NCBI RefSeq assembly: GCF_003576245.1
Contig: NZ_QWGA01000006.1
Coordinates: 124,001-188,000 of the forward strand
Source: Henriciella algicola
Lineage (GTDB): Bacteria; Pseudomonadota; Alphaproteobacteria; Caulobacterales; Hyphomonadaceae
Length of the DNA: 64,000 bases
Reading direction: 5' to 3'
The notes beneath the pieces are model-generated. The model was not told where the DNA came from. It ran no database searches and saw only the letters and a list, made by a program, of their open reading frames with translations. Within the stretch, counting starts at the first letter, position 1. Every line of letters begins with the position of its first letter. The translations under genes were made by a program, and so were the position numbers. Positions 1 through 8,282 of the stretch are shown here, one piece after another.

Positions 1-300
1 GACATCTTCGCGGCTGGTGCGGCCAGCTTCGCCGTCGCCAGAGCGGGCGTCATAGTCGAAGGTCTTCGCGCCCGATGAAAGGTCAGCGCCTGCACAGAAG
101 GCGCGATCGCCCGAACCGGTGACGATGACAGCCTTGATGTCGTCATCCTTGTCGGTCTCATCGAAGGCGGCGATCATTTCCTGCATCATCTTGCCGGTGA
201 AGGCGTTCATCTTGTCAGGGCGGTAGAGGGTGAGCACGGCGATGCCGTCTTCCTTCTCCAGTTTGATCTCTTCGAATTCCTTGATTGTTGTCGCGGCCAT
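1..300 (-). CDS. Enoyl-CoA hydratase/isomerase (crotonase) family protein, 3' end beyond the window
   Basis: Only the first 100 codons are present; the gene runs leftwards off the window edge. The frame is open from the ATG at 300 to base 1. It reads MAATTIKEFEEIKLEKEDG, then IAVLTLYRPDKMNAF and the oxyanion-hole segment AFCAGADLSSG. These are the hallmarks of crotonase-fold enzymes, which hydrate or isomerise enoyl-CoA thioesters in fatty-acid beta-oxidation. The catalytic glutamates and the C-terminal half lie outside, so the exact reaction (hydratase, isomerase or other) cannot be assigned. A purine-rich leader (CAGGGAGACC on the minus strand) precedes the ATG. A second, complete crotonase gene lies at 61365-62159. 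Confidence 0.9.
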   Translation of the reverse strand, partial: MAATTIKEFEEIKLEKEDGIAVLTLYRPDKMNAFTGKMMQEMIAAFDETDKDDDIKAVIVTGSGDRAFCAGADLSSGAKTFDYDARSGDGEAGRTSREDV

Positions 301-486
301 ATGGCGGTCTCCCTGGTTAGCTTTTGTTTCGCAGGTCACTGAGGAGAGGTTCCCCCGCGTTCGTCAAGCGCGTTTTCGAGGACGCGTCGTCGCAAAACCC
401 GGGGCGCTCCACTTGTGCCGCCAGGATCAATATGCTCTTCAAGAGGGCACAAAACTGTACGTTAACAGAGCAATGGGGGGGCATTG

Positions 487-1206
487 ATGACGCGGTTTTT
501 AATCATGTTCATGACACTGGCAGGCCTGTCGGCCACCGGGGCGGCGCAGACAGTCTGGGGGATCGAAGCCTATAGCGATGTCTGCCGGGTCGTTTTTGTG
601 GAAGACGAAAACCGGATCGGACAAGGCACGATCGATCATCTCGATGAAGGCTGCCGGGTGGGACCATTTGAGCGATATGCGGTCGGTAATATGGGCGAGG
701 TGCGTTTCCTTGGTGCGAGCGGTGATATCCTGATGTCGGTCATGCCAGACGGCGCTGGCTATGACGGTTATGTCGGCGATGGCGATCCAGTGACGATGAG
801 CGTCATGAGGAGCGAACCCGCAAGGCGTTACTCTTCGCAGGACAGAGCGCGCCCACCCGCCAGACCGAGCTACGCTGCCGGAGGCGTCGGCAAAGCGACA
901 GCTCCAGAGTGCGTGCGCTACTATGACAGCCGCCAATGTGCGCAGGACCATGACCTCGGCATGCCGGGAAGCCGATTCGACCTTCTGCCCATCGAAACCC
1001 GGGCGCGCATGAACAAGCGCTTCATGGCGAACCTCAATTCCTCGGTCGAAGGGCAAATCGAAGCTGGGGTGTGCGTCGAGGTTCGCAACTGCACCGAGCG
1101 GATGATCGATGAGGAGATCTGGTGCGAGGTCGATCATGACGGCGACTGGTCGTGGATACTCAAACAGGATGCGCAGTATGTATATGCCGGTGCTGGCTGT
1201 GGCTGA
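487..1206 (+). CDS. Exported protein of unknown function, possibly with an Inh/AprI-like beta-barrel domain
   Basis: 239 residues from the ATG at 487. A TTG one codon upstream (484) is an alternative start, and a run of G at 474-480 can serve as ribosome binding site. The N-terminus (MTRFLIMFMTLAGLSATGAAQ) is a clear Sec signal peptide with a probable AAQ cleavage site. Residues about 22-108 have a spacing of Cys, Trp/Tyr and Gly (C-V-V-F, then D-E-G-C, then G-D-I-L-M-S-V-M) that resembles the AprI/Inh protease-inhibitor fold, but this is a weak match by eye. A Pro/Arg/Ser-rich linker follows. The C-terminal part has six further cysteines (ECVRYYDSRQC, GVCVEVRNC, WCEV, GCG), suggesting disulfides in the periplasm. 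No operon partner is evident, and function is unknown. Confidence 0.7.
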   Translation: MTRFLIMFMTLAGLSATGAAQTVWGIEAYSDVCRVVFVEDENRIGQGTIDHLDEGCRVGPFERYAVGNMGEVRFLGASGDILMSVMPDGAGYDGYVGDGDPVTMSVMRSEPARRYSSQDRARPPARPSYAAGGVGKATAPECVRYYDSRQCAQDHDLGMPGSRFDLLPIETRARMNKRFMANLNSSVEGQIEAGVCVEVRNCTERMIDEEIWCEVDHDGDWSWILKQDAQYVYAGAGCG

Positions 1207-1362
1207 GGACTGGGGACGAACTGTCTGAACTGGCCGACGGGACTGATCTGACGCTGCTGAGTGATCTGGACTTCAATGGGAATGCAGGAGAGGTTTTCGG
1301 ACTGAACCTCATTTTGTGGGTTTTGACCTCGTCGCCGTCTTTGTCGCCTTTAGCATTGAGCC

Positions 1363-2280
1363 ATGCCTGAATTTGCCTCCCCCACTACGATTGCTGCGCC
1401 TGCCTTTGTTCTGGCGGTGATCTGGGAATGGTGGGCGGTGAAGACGGGCCGCGCAGGCGGGCGGTATGAGACGAAAGACGCCATCGCCTCCATGTCGATG
1501 GGGATCGGCAATCTGGTCGTGAACACGATTACCGGCGCCATCGCCCTCTGGATGATGATGCTGGCCTGGCCCTACCGGATTGTTGAAAACCCGGTCACCT
1601 TGTGGAGCTTTCTGATCCTCTTCGTGGCCTATGACCTGGTCTATTACTGGAAGCACCGCCTGGCTCATCGCATGCGCTGGTTCTGGATGGAGCATGTCAC
1701 GCACCATTCCTCGACCCACTACAATCTGACCACAGCGCTGCGCCAACCTTGGTTCGGGCCATTCACCGGCCTCATCCTGCTTGGCCTGCCGTTAGTGCTG
1801 ATTGGCTTCCACCCGCTTTTCATCTTCTTCGCGGGCGGGCTGAACCTTCTCTACCAGTTCTGGATCCATACCGAGGCGATCGGAAAGATGCCGCGCTGGT
1901 TCGAGGCCGTGATGAACACGCCCTCCCACCACCGGGTCCATCACGCAACCAATCCACGATACCTCGACGCAAATTATGCGGGCGTCTTTATTGTCTGGGA
2001 CAAGTTGTTCGGCAGCTTTGTCGAAGAGCGCGAAGACGACCGCCCCAATTATGGCATCGTGAAACCGCTGGGCAGCTATAACCCCGTCCGCATTGCCTTC
2101 CATGAGTTTGGCGGGCTGATGAGTGACTGTCGGCGCGACGGGCTGCGGCCTGACCGCTGGATACGCCGGGCCTTCAATCCGCCGGGCTGGAGCCCCGATG
2201 GCCAGCACAATCGAAGCGAAGACATTCGCGCGGCCTGGGCGGAGGCGCAGCAGGCGCGGCCGCAGACCCAGCAGGACTGA
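1363..2280 (+). CDS. Fatty acid hydroxylase/sterol desaturase superfamily membrane protein
   Basis: 305 residues. The protein carries the histidine clusters of the di-iron membrane hydroxylases: HRLAHR at about residue 107, HHSSTH at about 124 and HRVHH at about 191. These ligate the two irons that activate oxygen for C-H hydroxylation or desaturation of lipids. Hydrophobic segments around residues 6-22, 45-68, 78-95 and 125-165 fit the family's short membrane-embedded topology with cytosolic His boxes. The start ATG at 1363 fits the family N-terminus. Substrate (sterol, fatty acid, carotenoid or ornithine lipid) cannot be told from sequence alone. It stands alone, convergent with the small gene at 2316-2684. 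Confidence 0.88.
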   Translation: MPEFASPTTIAAPAFVLAVIWEWWAVKTGRAGGRYETKDAIASMSMGIGNLVVNTITGAIALWMMMLAWPYRIVENPVTLWSFLILFVAYDLVYYWKHRLAHRMRWFWMEHVTHHSSTHYNLTTALRQPWFGPFTGLILLGLPLVLIGFHPLFIFFAGGLNLLYQFWIHTEAIGKMPRWFEAVMNTPSHHRVHHATNPRYLDANYAGVFIVWDKLFGSFVEEREDDRPNYGIVKPLGSYNPVRIAFHEFGGLMSDCRRDGLRPDRWIRRAFNPPGWSPDGQHNRSEDIRAAWAEAQQARPQTQQD

Positions 2281-2315
2281 CGGCATTTTCAGCTGATTAT
2301 CGAGAAAGCGCGCAG

Positions 2316-2684
2316 CTATCCGCTGTCGAAAGCGAATGGTGGCCGCGGCACGGGTTTCAGACCCGCCAAGGCCACGCCAAACATATCTGAAAGCGCAGCC
2401 CGAAAGCCGGTTTGGCGCACGTCCGCACCAAGGGCGATCGATCTGGAAAGCCAGGGCTGGCGCGGGACATGATCTTCACCATGCACACAGCCCCCCACAT
2501 CATCCTCGTAATAGCCAGTGACAAGGAGCCGCCCCTGACGCGACACCGCAAGCGCAACATGCCCGCGCATGTCGCCCGGCAAGTCCGCGCGCCAGCGAAA
2601 ATAGACGGCGACATCGCGCAGCAAGACCGGCCAGAGCCAGACCGGAAGCAGTCTCAAGGCACGAAGGATGAAGGCGCGGTTCAT
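2316..2684 (-). CDS. Small conserved-looking hypothetical protein
   Basis: 122 residues starting MNRAFILRALRLLPVWLWPVLL, a hydrophobic N-terminal segment with Arg before it. This could be a signal anchor or amphipathic membrane segment. No cysteine-rich or enzymatic motif is visible and I do not recognise the family. It is preferred over the overlapping plus-strand frame (an upstream extension of the acyl-CoA synthetase frame). Its composition is protein-like, whereas the plus frame in this stretch is rich in Arg, His and Thr without structure. No strong ribosome binding site precedes the ATG, so the call is moderate. Confidence 0.5.
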   Translation of the reverse strand: MNRAFILRALRLLPVWLWPVLLRDVAVYFRWRADLPGDMRGHVALAVSRQGRLLVTGYYEDDVGGCVHGEDHVPRQPWLSRSIALGADVRQTGFRAALSDMFGVALAGLKPVPRPPFAFDSG

Positions 2685-2879
2685 GGCGATGATTGGATCA
2701 CGGGCTGGCCGGTGTCGGACGAATTTATTCTGTCCATGAATTCAGTGCGCTGTGCCTGCGGGTTTCCGCTACGTTGGGCATGGACGCATGAGGCCCGCTT
2801 GATAGAAACCTCTGCAACGACACGACGCCCGACAGGCATGGCCCGAGGCGCGCCCATACGCACGAGGAGAGGACCCCGC

Positions 2880-4430
2880 ATGCACCCTTTTCATTTCGCC
2901 AAGTCCAAGCCGAACCACCCCGCCTATATCATGGGGAATTCCGGCGAGACGGTCACGTTCAAACAGCTGGAAGACCGGTCTAACCAGATCGCCCACCTGT
3001 TTCGCGAACACGACATCAATCCGGGCGACACGATTGCCATCTTTGCGGAAAACAGCGCGCGCTATTTCGAGATTGCGTGGGCCGCGCAGCGTTCCGGTCT
3101 CTATTATGTCTGCATCTCCTCTCGCCTGACGGCGCCGGAAGTCCAGTACATCGTCGAGGATTCCGGCTCCAAGGTGCTGATTGCGTCGGCGAGCCTCAGC
3201 AGTGTTGCGGTCGAAGTGAATGCGATCACCGAGCTGGAAGCCTATTGGTCCATCGACGGAGAGATCGCGACCTATCAGAAGCTCGAGGAGCTTGCCGCCA
3301 AGAAGCCGACCACGCCGATCTCTGATGAGATGATGGGGACGGACATGCTCTATTCGTCCGGCACGACAGGGCGGCCGAAGGGCATTCGTCCGGCGCTGGA
3401 ACTTGGCATGCCGATCGATGAGCCGAGCGTTCTGGTCCAGCTGGCCCAGCTTCTGGCCAAGGCGCAGGGCGACGACATGGTCTATCTCTCGCCTGCCCCG
3501 CTTTACCATGCAGCGCCGCTTCGCTGGTGCATGTCCTTCACGCGCATGGGCGCGACGCTGGTCATCATGGAGAAGTTCGACCCGGAAAAGTATCTGCAGC
3601 TGGTCGAGAAGTACAAGGTGACCCACACCCAGCTTGTGCCGACCATGTTCGTCAAAATGCTGAAGCTGCCTGAAGAGGTGCGCACCAAATACGACGTATC
3701 AAGCCTGCGTGCAGCCATCCATGCGGCAGCCCCCTGCCCTATCCCGGTCAAGGAACAGATGATCGAATGGTGGGGACCTGTTATCGAGGAATATTATGCC
3801 GGGTCCGAGGGCAATGGCATGACCTGGATCAATTCAGAGCAATGGCTGCACCATAAGGGCTCTGTCGGCCTGCCTGTCATGGGTGAGCTTCACATCTGCG
3901 ACGAGGAAGGCAATGAGCTGCCCGTCGGTGAAGCAGGCACCATTTATTATAGCGGCACGACCCCGCCGAATTATCACAACGACCCTGAGAAGACGAAGGG
4001 CGCGCTGAACCCCAAGCATGCCGACTGGTCAACGCTGGGTGATGTGGGCCGTGTCGACAAGGACGGCTTCCTCTACCTCACTGACCGCAAGGCCTTCATG
4101 ATCATTTCCGGCGGCGTGAACATCTATCCGCAGGAAGCCGAGAACGTGCTGATCACGCACCCGAAAGTGGCCGACGTTGCCGTCATCGGCGTGCCAAATG
4201 ATGAGTTTGGTGAAGAGGTGAAAGCGGTCGTTCAGCCCGCAGAGGGAATCCCGACCGATGAGGCGCTGAAGGAAGAGCTGCTGGAGTTCTGCCGCTCCAA
4301 GCTCGCCAAGATCAAATGCCCGAAAACCGTCGATTTCGACCCGGCCCTGCCGCGTCACCCGACGGGCAAGCTCTACAAGCGTCTCGTCCGCGACCGCTAT
4401 TGGGGCAAGAGCGATTCGACGATCGTCTAG
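2880..4430 (+). CDS. AMP-dependent acyl-CoA synthetase (fatty acid-CoA ligase family)
   Basis: 516 residues. ANL-superfamily enzyme that adenylates a carboxylic acid and transfers it to CoA. Visible motifs: the phosphate-binding loop YSSGTTGRPKGI (about residue 157), the adenine-binding region YYAGSEGNGMTW (about 305), the hinge/ribose-binding region GDVGRVDKDGFLYLTDR (about 383) and the C-terminal catalytic lysine region RHPTGKLYKR (about 497). The frame is open further upstream to 2412, but the ATG at 2880 is preceded by a good ribosome binding site (GAGGAGAGGA). It also begins the protein as family members do (MHPFHFAKSKPNHPAYIM), so the upstream extension is discarded. The substrate is probably a medium or long-chain acid. 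The nearby MaoC and crotonase genes fit fatty-acid catabolism. Confidence 0.93.
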   Translation: MHPFHFAKSKPNHPAYIMGNSGETVTFKQLEDRSNQIAHLFREHDINPGDTIAIFAENSARYFEIAWAAQRSGLYYVCISSRLTAPEVQYIVEDSGSKVLIASASLSSVAVEVNAITELEAYWSIDGEIATYQKLEELAAKKPTTPISDEMMGTDMLYSSGTTGRPKGIRPALELGMPIDEPSVLVQLAQLLAKAQGDDMVYLSPAPLYHAAPLRWCMSFTRMGATLVIMEKFDPEKYLQLVEKYKVTHTQLVPTMFVKMLKLPEEVRTKYDVSSLRAAIHAAAPCPIPVKEQMIEWWGPVIEEYYAGSEGNGMTWINSEQWLHHKGSVGLPVMGELHICDEEGNELPVGEAGTIYYSGTTPPNYHNDPEKTKGALNPKHADWSTLGDVGRVDKDGFLYLTDRKAFMIISGGVNIYPQEAENVLITHPKVADVAVIGVPNDEFGEEVKAVVQPAEGIPTDEALKEELLEFCRSKLAKIKCPKTVDFDPALPRHPTGKLYKRLVRDRYWGKSDSTIV

Positions 4431-4436
4431 GAAGGC

Positions 4437-4469
4437 GCAAGCTGGAGTATCCTAGATTCCCCAGCTTGC
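4437..4469. terminator. Candidate hairpin between convergent genes
   Basis: A 9-bp perfect inverted repeat (GCAAGCTGG / CCAGCTTGC, 4437-4445 and 4461-4469) with a 15-nt loop lies between the end of the acyl-CoA synthetase gene and the end of the DUF4870 gene. The stop codon of the latter is inside the loop. There is no downstream T tract on either strand, so it may act only weakly or protect 3' ends. Confidence 0.4.
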
Positions 4470-4805
4470 CGGATCCTCGATCGGCTGGTCAGCCAGAAGC
4501 GCCTGCATCCCTTTGACGATGCGGATCACGTACCAGACGATGGCGGCCAGAATGATCAGCACGCCGACGATGATGAGCGTCAGCACGGCGCCCACCACCA
4601 TGAAGAGCAGCATCTTCCAGAAGATGTTGATCTGGTTCCGATAGTGAGAGCGCACCAGCGGCGAGGCACTATCCTTGCCGACATAGGCCATGATGACGCC
4701 GACCAGCGCCGAAACACCGATCAGGAAGCTGCAGAGATAGAGAATATAGACCAGGTTGGCATTGCCCTTCTGGCCCGGATCAACGGTGACGACGGGATCG
4801 GACAT
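4452..4805 (-). CDS. DUF4870-type small membrane protein
   Basis: 117 residues. There is a short polar N-terminus (MSDPVVTVDPGQKGNANLVY), then hydrophobic segments at about 20-42 (YILYLCSFLIGVSALVGVIMAY, one long or two short helices) and about 65-92. The conserved central element SPLVRSHYRNQINIFWK sits between them. This 'hYr.Qi.ifw' pattern is typical of DUF4870/Tic20-like inner-membrane proteins, which have no established function in bacteria. It ends in SWGI after an acidic tail. The gene is convergent with the acyl-CoA synthetase gene and divergent from the MaoC gene. Confidence 0.75.
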   Translation of the reverse strand: MSDPVVTVDPGQKGNANLVYILYLCSFLIGVSALVGVIMAYVGKDSASPLVRSHYRNQINIFWKMLLFMVVGAVLTLIIVGVLIILAAIVWYVIRIVKGMQALLADQPIEDPASWGI

Positions 4806-5004
4806 GGCAGAACCTCAAGCGGTTTGATCTGAAGATAGGGCCAAGCTGTCGCGCCCGCGCCGCGTTGGCAAGGGGCCATGCCGAACGAGGCCCGCCCGGC
4901 CATGAAACTGCTTCCCCTTGCGCCAAGGCTTGCGAATGGCGTCCAGTTTTCGCAAAAGTACCGGCCAACACGAATTCCAATATCTGAGGAAGGAAACAGA
5001 CCAG

Positions 5005-5460
5005 ATGGCTGACCCGAAAAAAGTCCACTATAACGACCTTGAATCCATTGCTGGCCAGGAGGTTGGCGTCTCTGACTGGGTGACGATCGATCAGGACCGC
5101 GTGAACAAGTTTGCTGACGCGACCGGCGACCACCAGTGGATCCACGTCGATGTGGAACGCGCCACGAAGGAGATGGGCGGCCCGATCGCGCACGGCTTCC
5201 TGACCCTGTCCCTGCTGCCGATGCTGGGTGCGCAAGTTCTTCGCATCGAAGGCACGACGCGAGGCATCAATTATGGCTCTGACAAGGTCCGCTTCACGAA
5301 CATGGTGCCTGTCGGCTCCAAGGTGCGCCTGCGCCAGAAGTGCCTTGCAGTCGAATCGAAAGCCGGCGGCAAGCAGACCCGTATGGAAGCCACGATTGAA
5401 GTTGAAGGCCAGGAGCGCCCGGCGCTCGTCGCTGAGACGCTGACCGTCGTCTACGGCTAG
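5005..5460 (+). CDS. MaoC family (R)-hydratase
   Basis: 151 residues with the hot-dog fold hydratase-2 motif. The stretch FADATGDHQWIHVD (about residues 32-45) contains the catalytic Asp/His pair of R-specific enoyl-CoA hydratases. The sequence GPIAHGFLTLSLLPML (about 58-73) is the second conserved family block. MaoC-domain proteins of this length hydrate trans-2-enoyl-CoA to (R)-3-hydroxyacyl-CoA, feeding polyhydroxyalkanoate or alternative beta-oxidation routes. The frame is open from 4918, but the ATG at 5005 has a GAGGAAGGAA ribosome binding site and matches the family start. An intrinsic terminator follows at 5488. Confidence 0.9.
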   Translation: MADPKKVHYNDLESIAGQEVGVSDWVTIDQDRVNKFADATGDHQWIHVDVERATKEMGGPIAHGFLTLSLLPMLGAQVLRIEGTTRGINYGSDKVRFTNMVPVGSKVRLRQKCLAVESKAGGKQTRMEATIEVEGQERPALVAETLTVVYG

Positions 5461-5487
5461 GCCTTGAAAAACAGGTGAAATCACAAG

Positions 5488-5519
5488 GGGCTGGCGGAAT
5501 GATCTGCCAGCCCTTTTTT
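5488..5519 (+). terminator. Rho-independent terminator of the MaoC gene
   Basis: 8-bp GC-rich stem GGGCTGGC / GCCAGCCC (5488-5495 and 5506-5513) followed by six T residues, 27 nt after the MaoC stop codon. Confidence 0.88.
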
Positions 5520-5685
5520 CGTATTCATTGCCGGTTAAGGCACGAGTCTTGCAGACTCTGACGTTGAATTGCTGCACAGTTTTCGTGGCACAGGGTTTCG
5601 CATGGGCAAAAAGGAAATTGCCTCGCGGTGCCCGACTGATGTTGAATAGCTTTTCGGCTGCTTCTTTCAAAAAGGGTTCCAAGCC

Positions 5686-7689
5686 ATGCTCGTGAAACCA
5701 AAGTCCCTTTTCCTGTCGACCTCGGCGCTCGCCCTGCTCGCCCTGCCCGTCATCGCGCAAGGGTCGATGCCACGATTTGGCAGCATCGATGCAGCCTTTG
5801 CCGGAGACGGCGTCTGTAGCGACCCGCGCTTTGAAGGCCCCGGCATGGCCGAGACGCCGTCGGAAGACGCGATCATGAGCGATGCGGGCGACTGCGTCGT
5901 TGCGTGGGAAGCCGGTGAGGTGACGCTGATCGAGGTGGCAGAAGCGGAAGCGGCGGATGATGTGGCGGAGGCGGTTGAAGCCGATGCTGCGATTGAGGCG
6001 GAAGCGGAAGTCGCGGAAGACTTGGAAGTCGACGCTGCAGAGGTGGACGCGGACGCTGAGGTGGACTTGGACACGGCCACTGACGAGGTCGAGGCGGATG
6101 AGACTGAGGCGGAAGCCGAAGTGGACGCAGCAGATGTTGAGGTGGACCTGGACACGGCCGCTGACGACGTCGTGGCCGAAGTAGATTCCGACGCGGTCGA
6201 AGCCGAAGACATCGATGCTGAAGGCGCAGAGGCCGAAGCGGGCGACGTTGAAGCAGAACCAGCACCAGAAGCGGAAGATGAAACAGAAACTGTCGAGGTA
6301 GATGTTGAGGCTGCGGCAGAAGCTGACGCCGCTTCTGATGAGAGTGATGCTGAGACGGCAGACGACGCCGAGGCCGACGTCGCCGTGGACGATGCGGCCG
6401 ATGTTGCGCCAGAAGCTGAAGACGCACCCGTGGACGCGGACCCTGTCGACGAAGTGGCGGAGGACGCTGCCGAAGCCGAAACTGTAGAGACCGAGGCTGA
6501 AGTTGACGCTGCGGCGGACGAAGGCGCCCCGGCTGAAGACGAAACGGATCTGGACACCGAGGCAGACATTGACGCAGAGGCTGAGGCCGAAGCGGATATG
6601 GCGCCCGCTGATGGCGACGTAGAGGTCGCCATGGACGCGACCGAAGAGACAGAGGCTGAGACCGAAATTCCAGCCGAAACAGACGCTGAAGCCGAAGAGG
6701 CTGATCTTCCCGTGACGCTGGATGAGGCGGCAACCGAAGACGCTGGCGATGTCGAACCGGTCGAGGCCGATGAGGCAGCCGCCGATGACACCGAAATGGC
6801 GGACGATGCTTTAGAAGCTGACGCCGCGCCGGTTGAGCAGGAAGCTGACCTCTCCGAAGCCTCGCCTGCGGAAGATGCGACGGACACCGTGGTTGAAGCT
6901 GCCGACGAGGCTGACGCCGTTGAAGCCGAGGCTGAGGCAGAACTGGACGCTGATCTTGTCGAAGACACACCAGTCGAGGCCGAGACTGAGGTCGCGGACG
7001 AAGCCGAAGAAACCGCTTCAACTGACGAGGCTGATGTGGCCGCTGACGCAGAGGCTACGCCTGTTGATGAGGTGGTCGAAGAGGATGCGGCCGCGCCTGC
7101 AGAGACAGACGCTGAAGCAGCAGTGCCCGACGAAATGCCTGCAGAAGCCGCGATGCCTCTGCCGGTCACCCCGACCGATAGCGGAATCGATTTCGGCGAC
7201 GACACGAGCGAGTTCGCCCTCGACGGTGAGTGCGATGATGCGCGCTTTACCGGCGAAGGCATGACCTCCACTTCGCTGATCGAGGAAGACATTGGCCGCG
7301 ACGCGAGCGACTGCCGCGCCGCTTTCGAGGCGGGCCGTCTTGAGCTTCGCGATGCAGCGGTCACGGCTCTCCCGGCAGCGACTGAGACGCCTGTCGTCCC
7401 GGCAGCGGAAGAGACTGTGCCTGCCGTCGAAGCAGAGGTTGAGACCGCTGCTGAAGTGGACACCGCCCCGCCTTCAGAGGCTGAAGCCACGGGCGAAAGC
7501 ATCTCGTTCAACGGGATCAATTTTGGCGACAATTCCAGCCAGTGGGCCAATGATGGCGAGTGTGATGATCCGCGCTTTGAGGGCACAGGCATGACGCAGA
7601 CGCCGCTTATGGAAGAGGATGCCTATCGCGACGCCAATGACTGCCTCGCCGCCTGGCGCACCGGCGGCCTGCGGATCGCGGACGAATAG
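5686..7689 (+). CDS. Extremely acidic, Ala/Glu/Asp/Val-repetitive exported protein with three Cys-pair modules
   Basis: 667 residues. Residues 1-25 form a signal peptide (LFLSTSALALLALPVIAQ). A module of about 52-58 residues occurs three times: residues 30-81, 500-555 and 610-667. Each follows the pattern F-G...A.DG-x-C-x-D-x-RF-x-G-x-GM...D-x-x-DC...A/W..G, with one Cys pair per copy that probably forms a disulfide. Between modules 1 and 2 lie about 400 residues composed almost wholly of Ala, Glu, Asp, Val and Thr, with hardly any basic or aromatic residue and no cysteine. This stretch is probably disordered or extended and able to bind cations. A shorter linker of similar composition joins modules 2 and 3. 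The gene is monocistronic, about 225 nt after a terminator. I cannot assign a function. The module seems to be a small extracytoplasmic unit, and a cell-surface, metal-binding or osmotic role is only a guess. Confidence 0.85.
   Translation: MLVKPKSLFLSTSALALLALPVIAQGSMPRFGSIDAAFAGDGVCSDPRFEGPGMAETPSEDAIMSDAGDCVVAWEAGEVTLIEVAEAEAADDVAEAVEADAAIEAEAEVAEDLEVDAAEVDADAEVDLDTATDEVEADETEAEAEVDAADVEVDLDTAADDVVAEVDSDAVEAEDIDAEGAEAEAGDVEAEPAPEAEDETETVEVDVEAAAEADAASDESDAETADDAEADVAVDDAADVAPEAEDAPVDADPVDEVAEDAAEAETVETEAEVDAAADEGAPAEDETDLDTEADIDAEAEAEADMAPADGDVEVAMDATEETEAETEIPAETDAEAEEADLPVTLDEAATEDAGDVEPVEADEAAADDTEMADDALEADAAPVEQEADLSEASPAEDATDTVVEAADEADAVEAEAEAELDADLVEDTPVEAETEVADEAEETASTDEADVAADAEATPVDEVVEEDAAAPAETDAEAAVPDEMPAEAAMPLPVTPTDSGIDFGDDTSEFALDGECDDARFTGEGMTSTSLIEEDIGRDASDCRAAFEAGRLELRDAAVTALPAATETPVVPAAEETVPAVEAEVETAAEVDTAPPSEAEATGESISFNGINFGDNSSQWANDGECDDPRFEGTGMTQTPLMEEDAYRDANDCLAAWRTGGLRIADE
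5773..5928 (+). repeat. Cys-pair module, copy 1 (residues 30-81 of the acidic protein)
   Basis: First copy of the module, directly after the signal peptide: RFGSIDAAFAGDGVC, then SDPRFEGPGM and GDC at residues 68-70. It lacks the FGDD/FGDN start seen in the two C-terminal copies and has DGVCSD in place of DGECDD, so it is the most divergent copy. Confidence 0.8.
7183..7350 (+). repeat. Cys-pair module, copy 2 (residues 500-555 of the acidic protein)
   Basis: Second copy: GIDFGDDTSEF, DGECDDARF, then DASDC. It is nearly co-linear with copy 3, without gaps. Confidence 0.85.
7513..7686 (+). repeat. Cys-pair module, copy 3 (residues 610-667 of the acidic protein)
   Basis: Third copy, forming the C-terminus: GINFGDNSSQW, DGECDDPRF, then DANDC and a closing Leu-Arg-Ile strand. 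Confidence 0.85.
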
Positions 7690-7781
7690 CGCCCAGGCTG
7701 GGCGACATGTCGCCTAAGGCTGTTTAAAGCCGCTTTTGACCCCATATCTCGACTAGGAGTTATCGAGACAGGAGCTACGAC

Positions 7782-8204
7782 ATGCTGCCCCCAAAGCCTG
7801 CTGACAATTTCAAGCGCGTCAGCCGTTCCGACAAGGAATGGCGCGAGCTCCTGACGGAAGACCAGTACCGCGTTGGCGTGAAGGACGGCACCGAGCGCGC
7901 CTTCTCGCCGGGCAATCACAATGATGAAAAGCGTGACGGCCTGTATCATTGCGTTGGCTGTGACACGCCGCTCTGGTCCTCGGAGCACAAGTTCGACTCC
8001 GGGACGGGCTGGCCGAGCTTTTATCAGCCGGTGCGCGAAACGGCCGTCGATACCAAGACTGACTTCAAGCTGATCATGCCGCGCAAGGAGTGCCATTGCG
8101 CGACCTGCGGGCTGCATATGGGCCATGTCTTCAAGGATGGACCGCCGCCAACTGGCGAGCGCTGGTGCATCAATGGTGTCGTCTTGAACTTCAAGCCGGC
8201 CTGA
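7782..8204 (+). CDS. msrB: Peptide-methionine (R)-S-oxide reductase
   Basis: 140 residues, a normal MsrB length. It reduces the R-epimer of methionine sulfoxide in oxidised proteins using thioredoxin. Two zinc-binding CxxC pairs are present (CVGC at about residue 58 and CATC at about 107). The substrate-pocket segment SGTGWPSF is intact, and the catalytic Cys129 sits in RWCING. The resolving-cysteine position must be checked by alignment. There is no signal peptide, so it is cytosolic. It lies 77 nt upstream of the peptidase gene, possibly in one transcript. An AGGAG ribosome binding site precedes the start. Confidence 0.95.
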   Translation: MLPPKPADNFKRVSRSDKEWRELLTEDQYRVGVKDGTERAFSPGNHNDEKRDGLYHCVGCDTPLWSSEHKFDSGTGWPSFYQPVRETAVDTKTDFKLIMPRKECHCATCGLHMGHVFKDGPPPTGERWCINGVVLNFKPA

Positions 8205-8282
8205 TATCCGAGGCTTCTGGACAGCACAGCTTTAGCCGCTAGGGTTTTGCGTTTCTCGATATGAAACGGAGACCTTTTTCCC

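Noticed and set aside
2412-2879. 156-codon upstream extension of the acyl-CoA synthetase
   Set aside because: Not protein-like and not found in the family. A good RBS and family-typical start occur at 2880, and a minus-strand hypothetical gene covers part of it.
5667-7592. A 641-residue Ser/Ala-rich open frame antisense to the acidic protein gene
   Set aside because: It is a by-product of the GAX/GCX-rich codons of the acidic gene: their complement reads as Ser, Ala and Val without stops. The sense frame has the signal peptide, conserved modules and correct ends.
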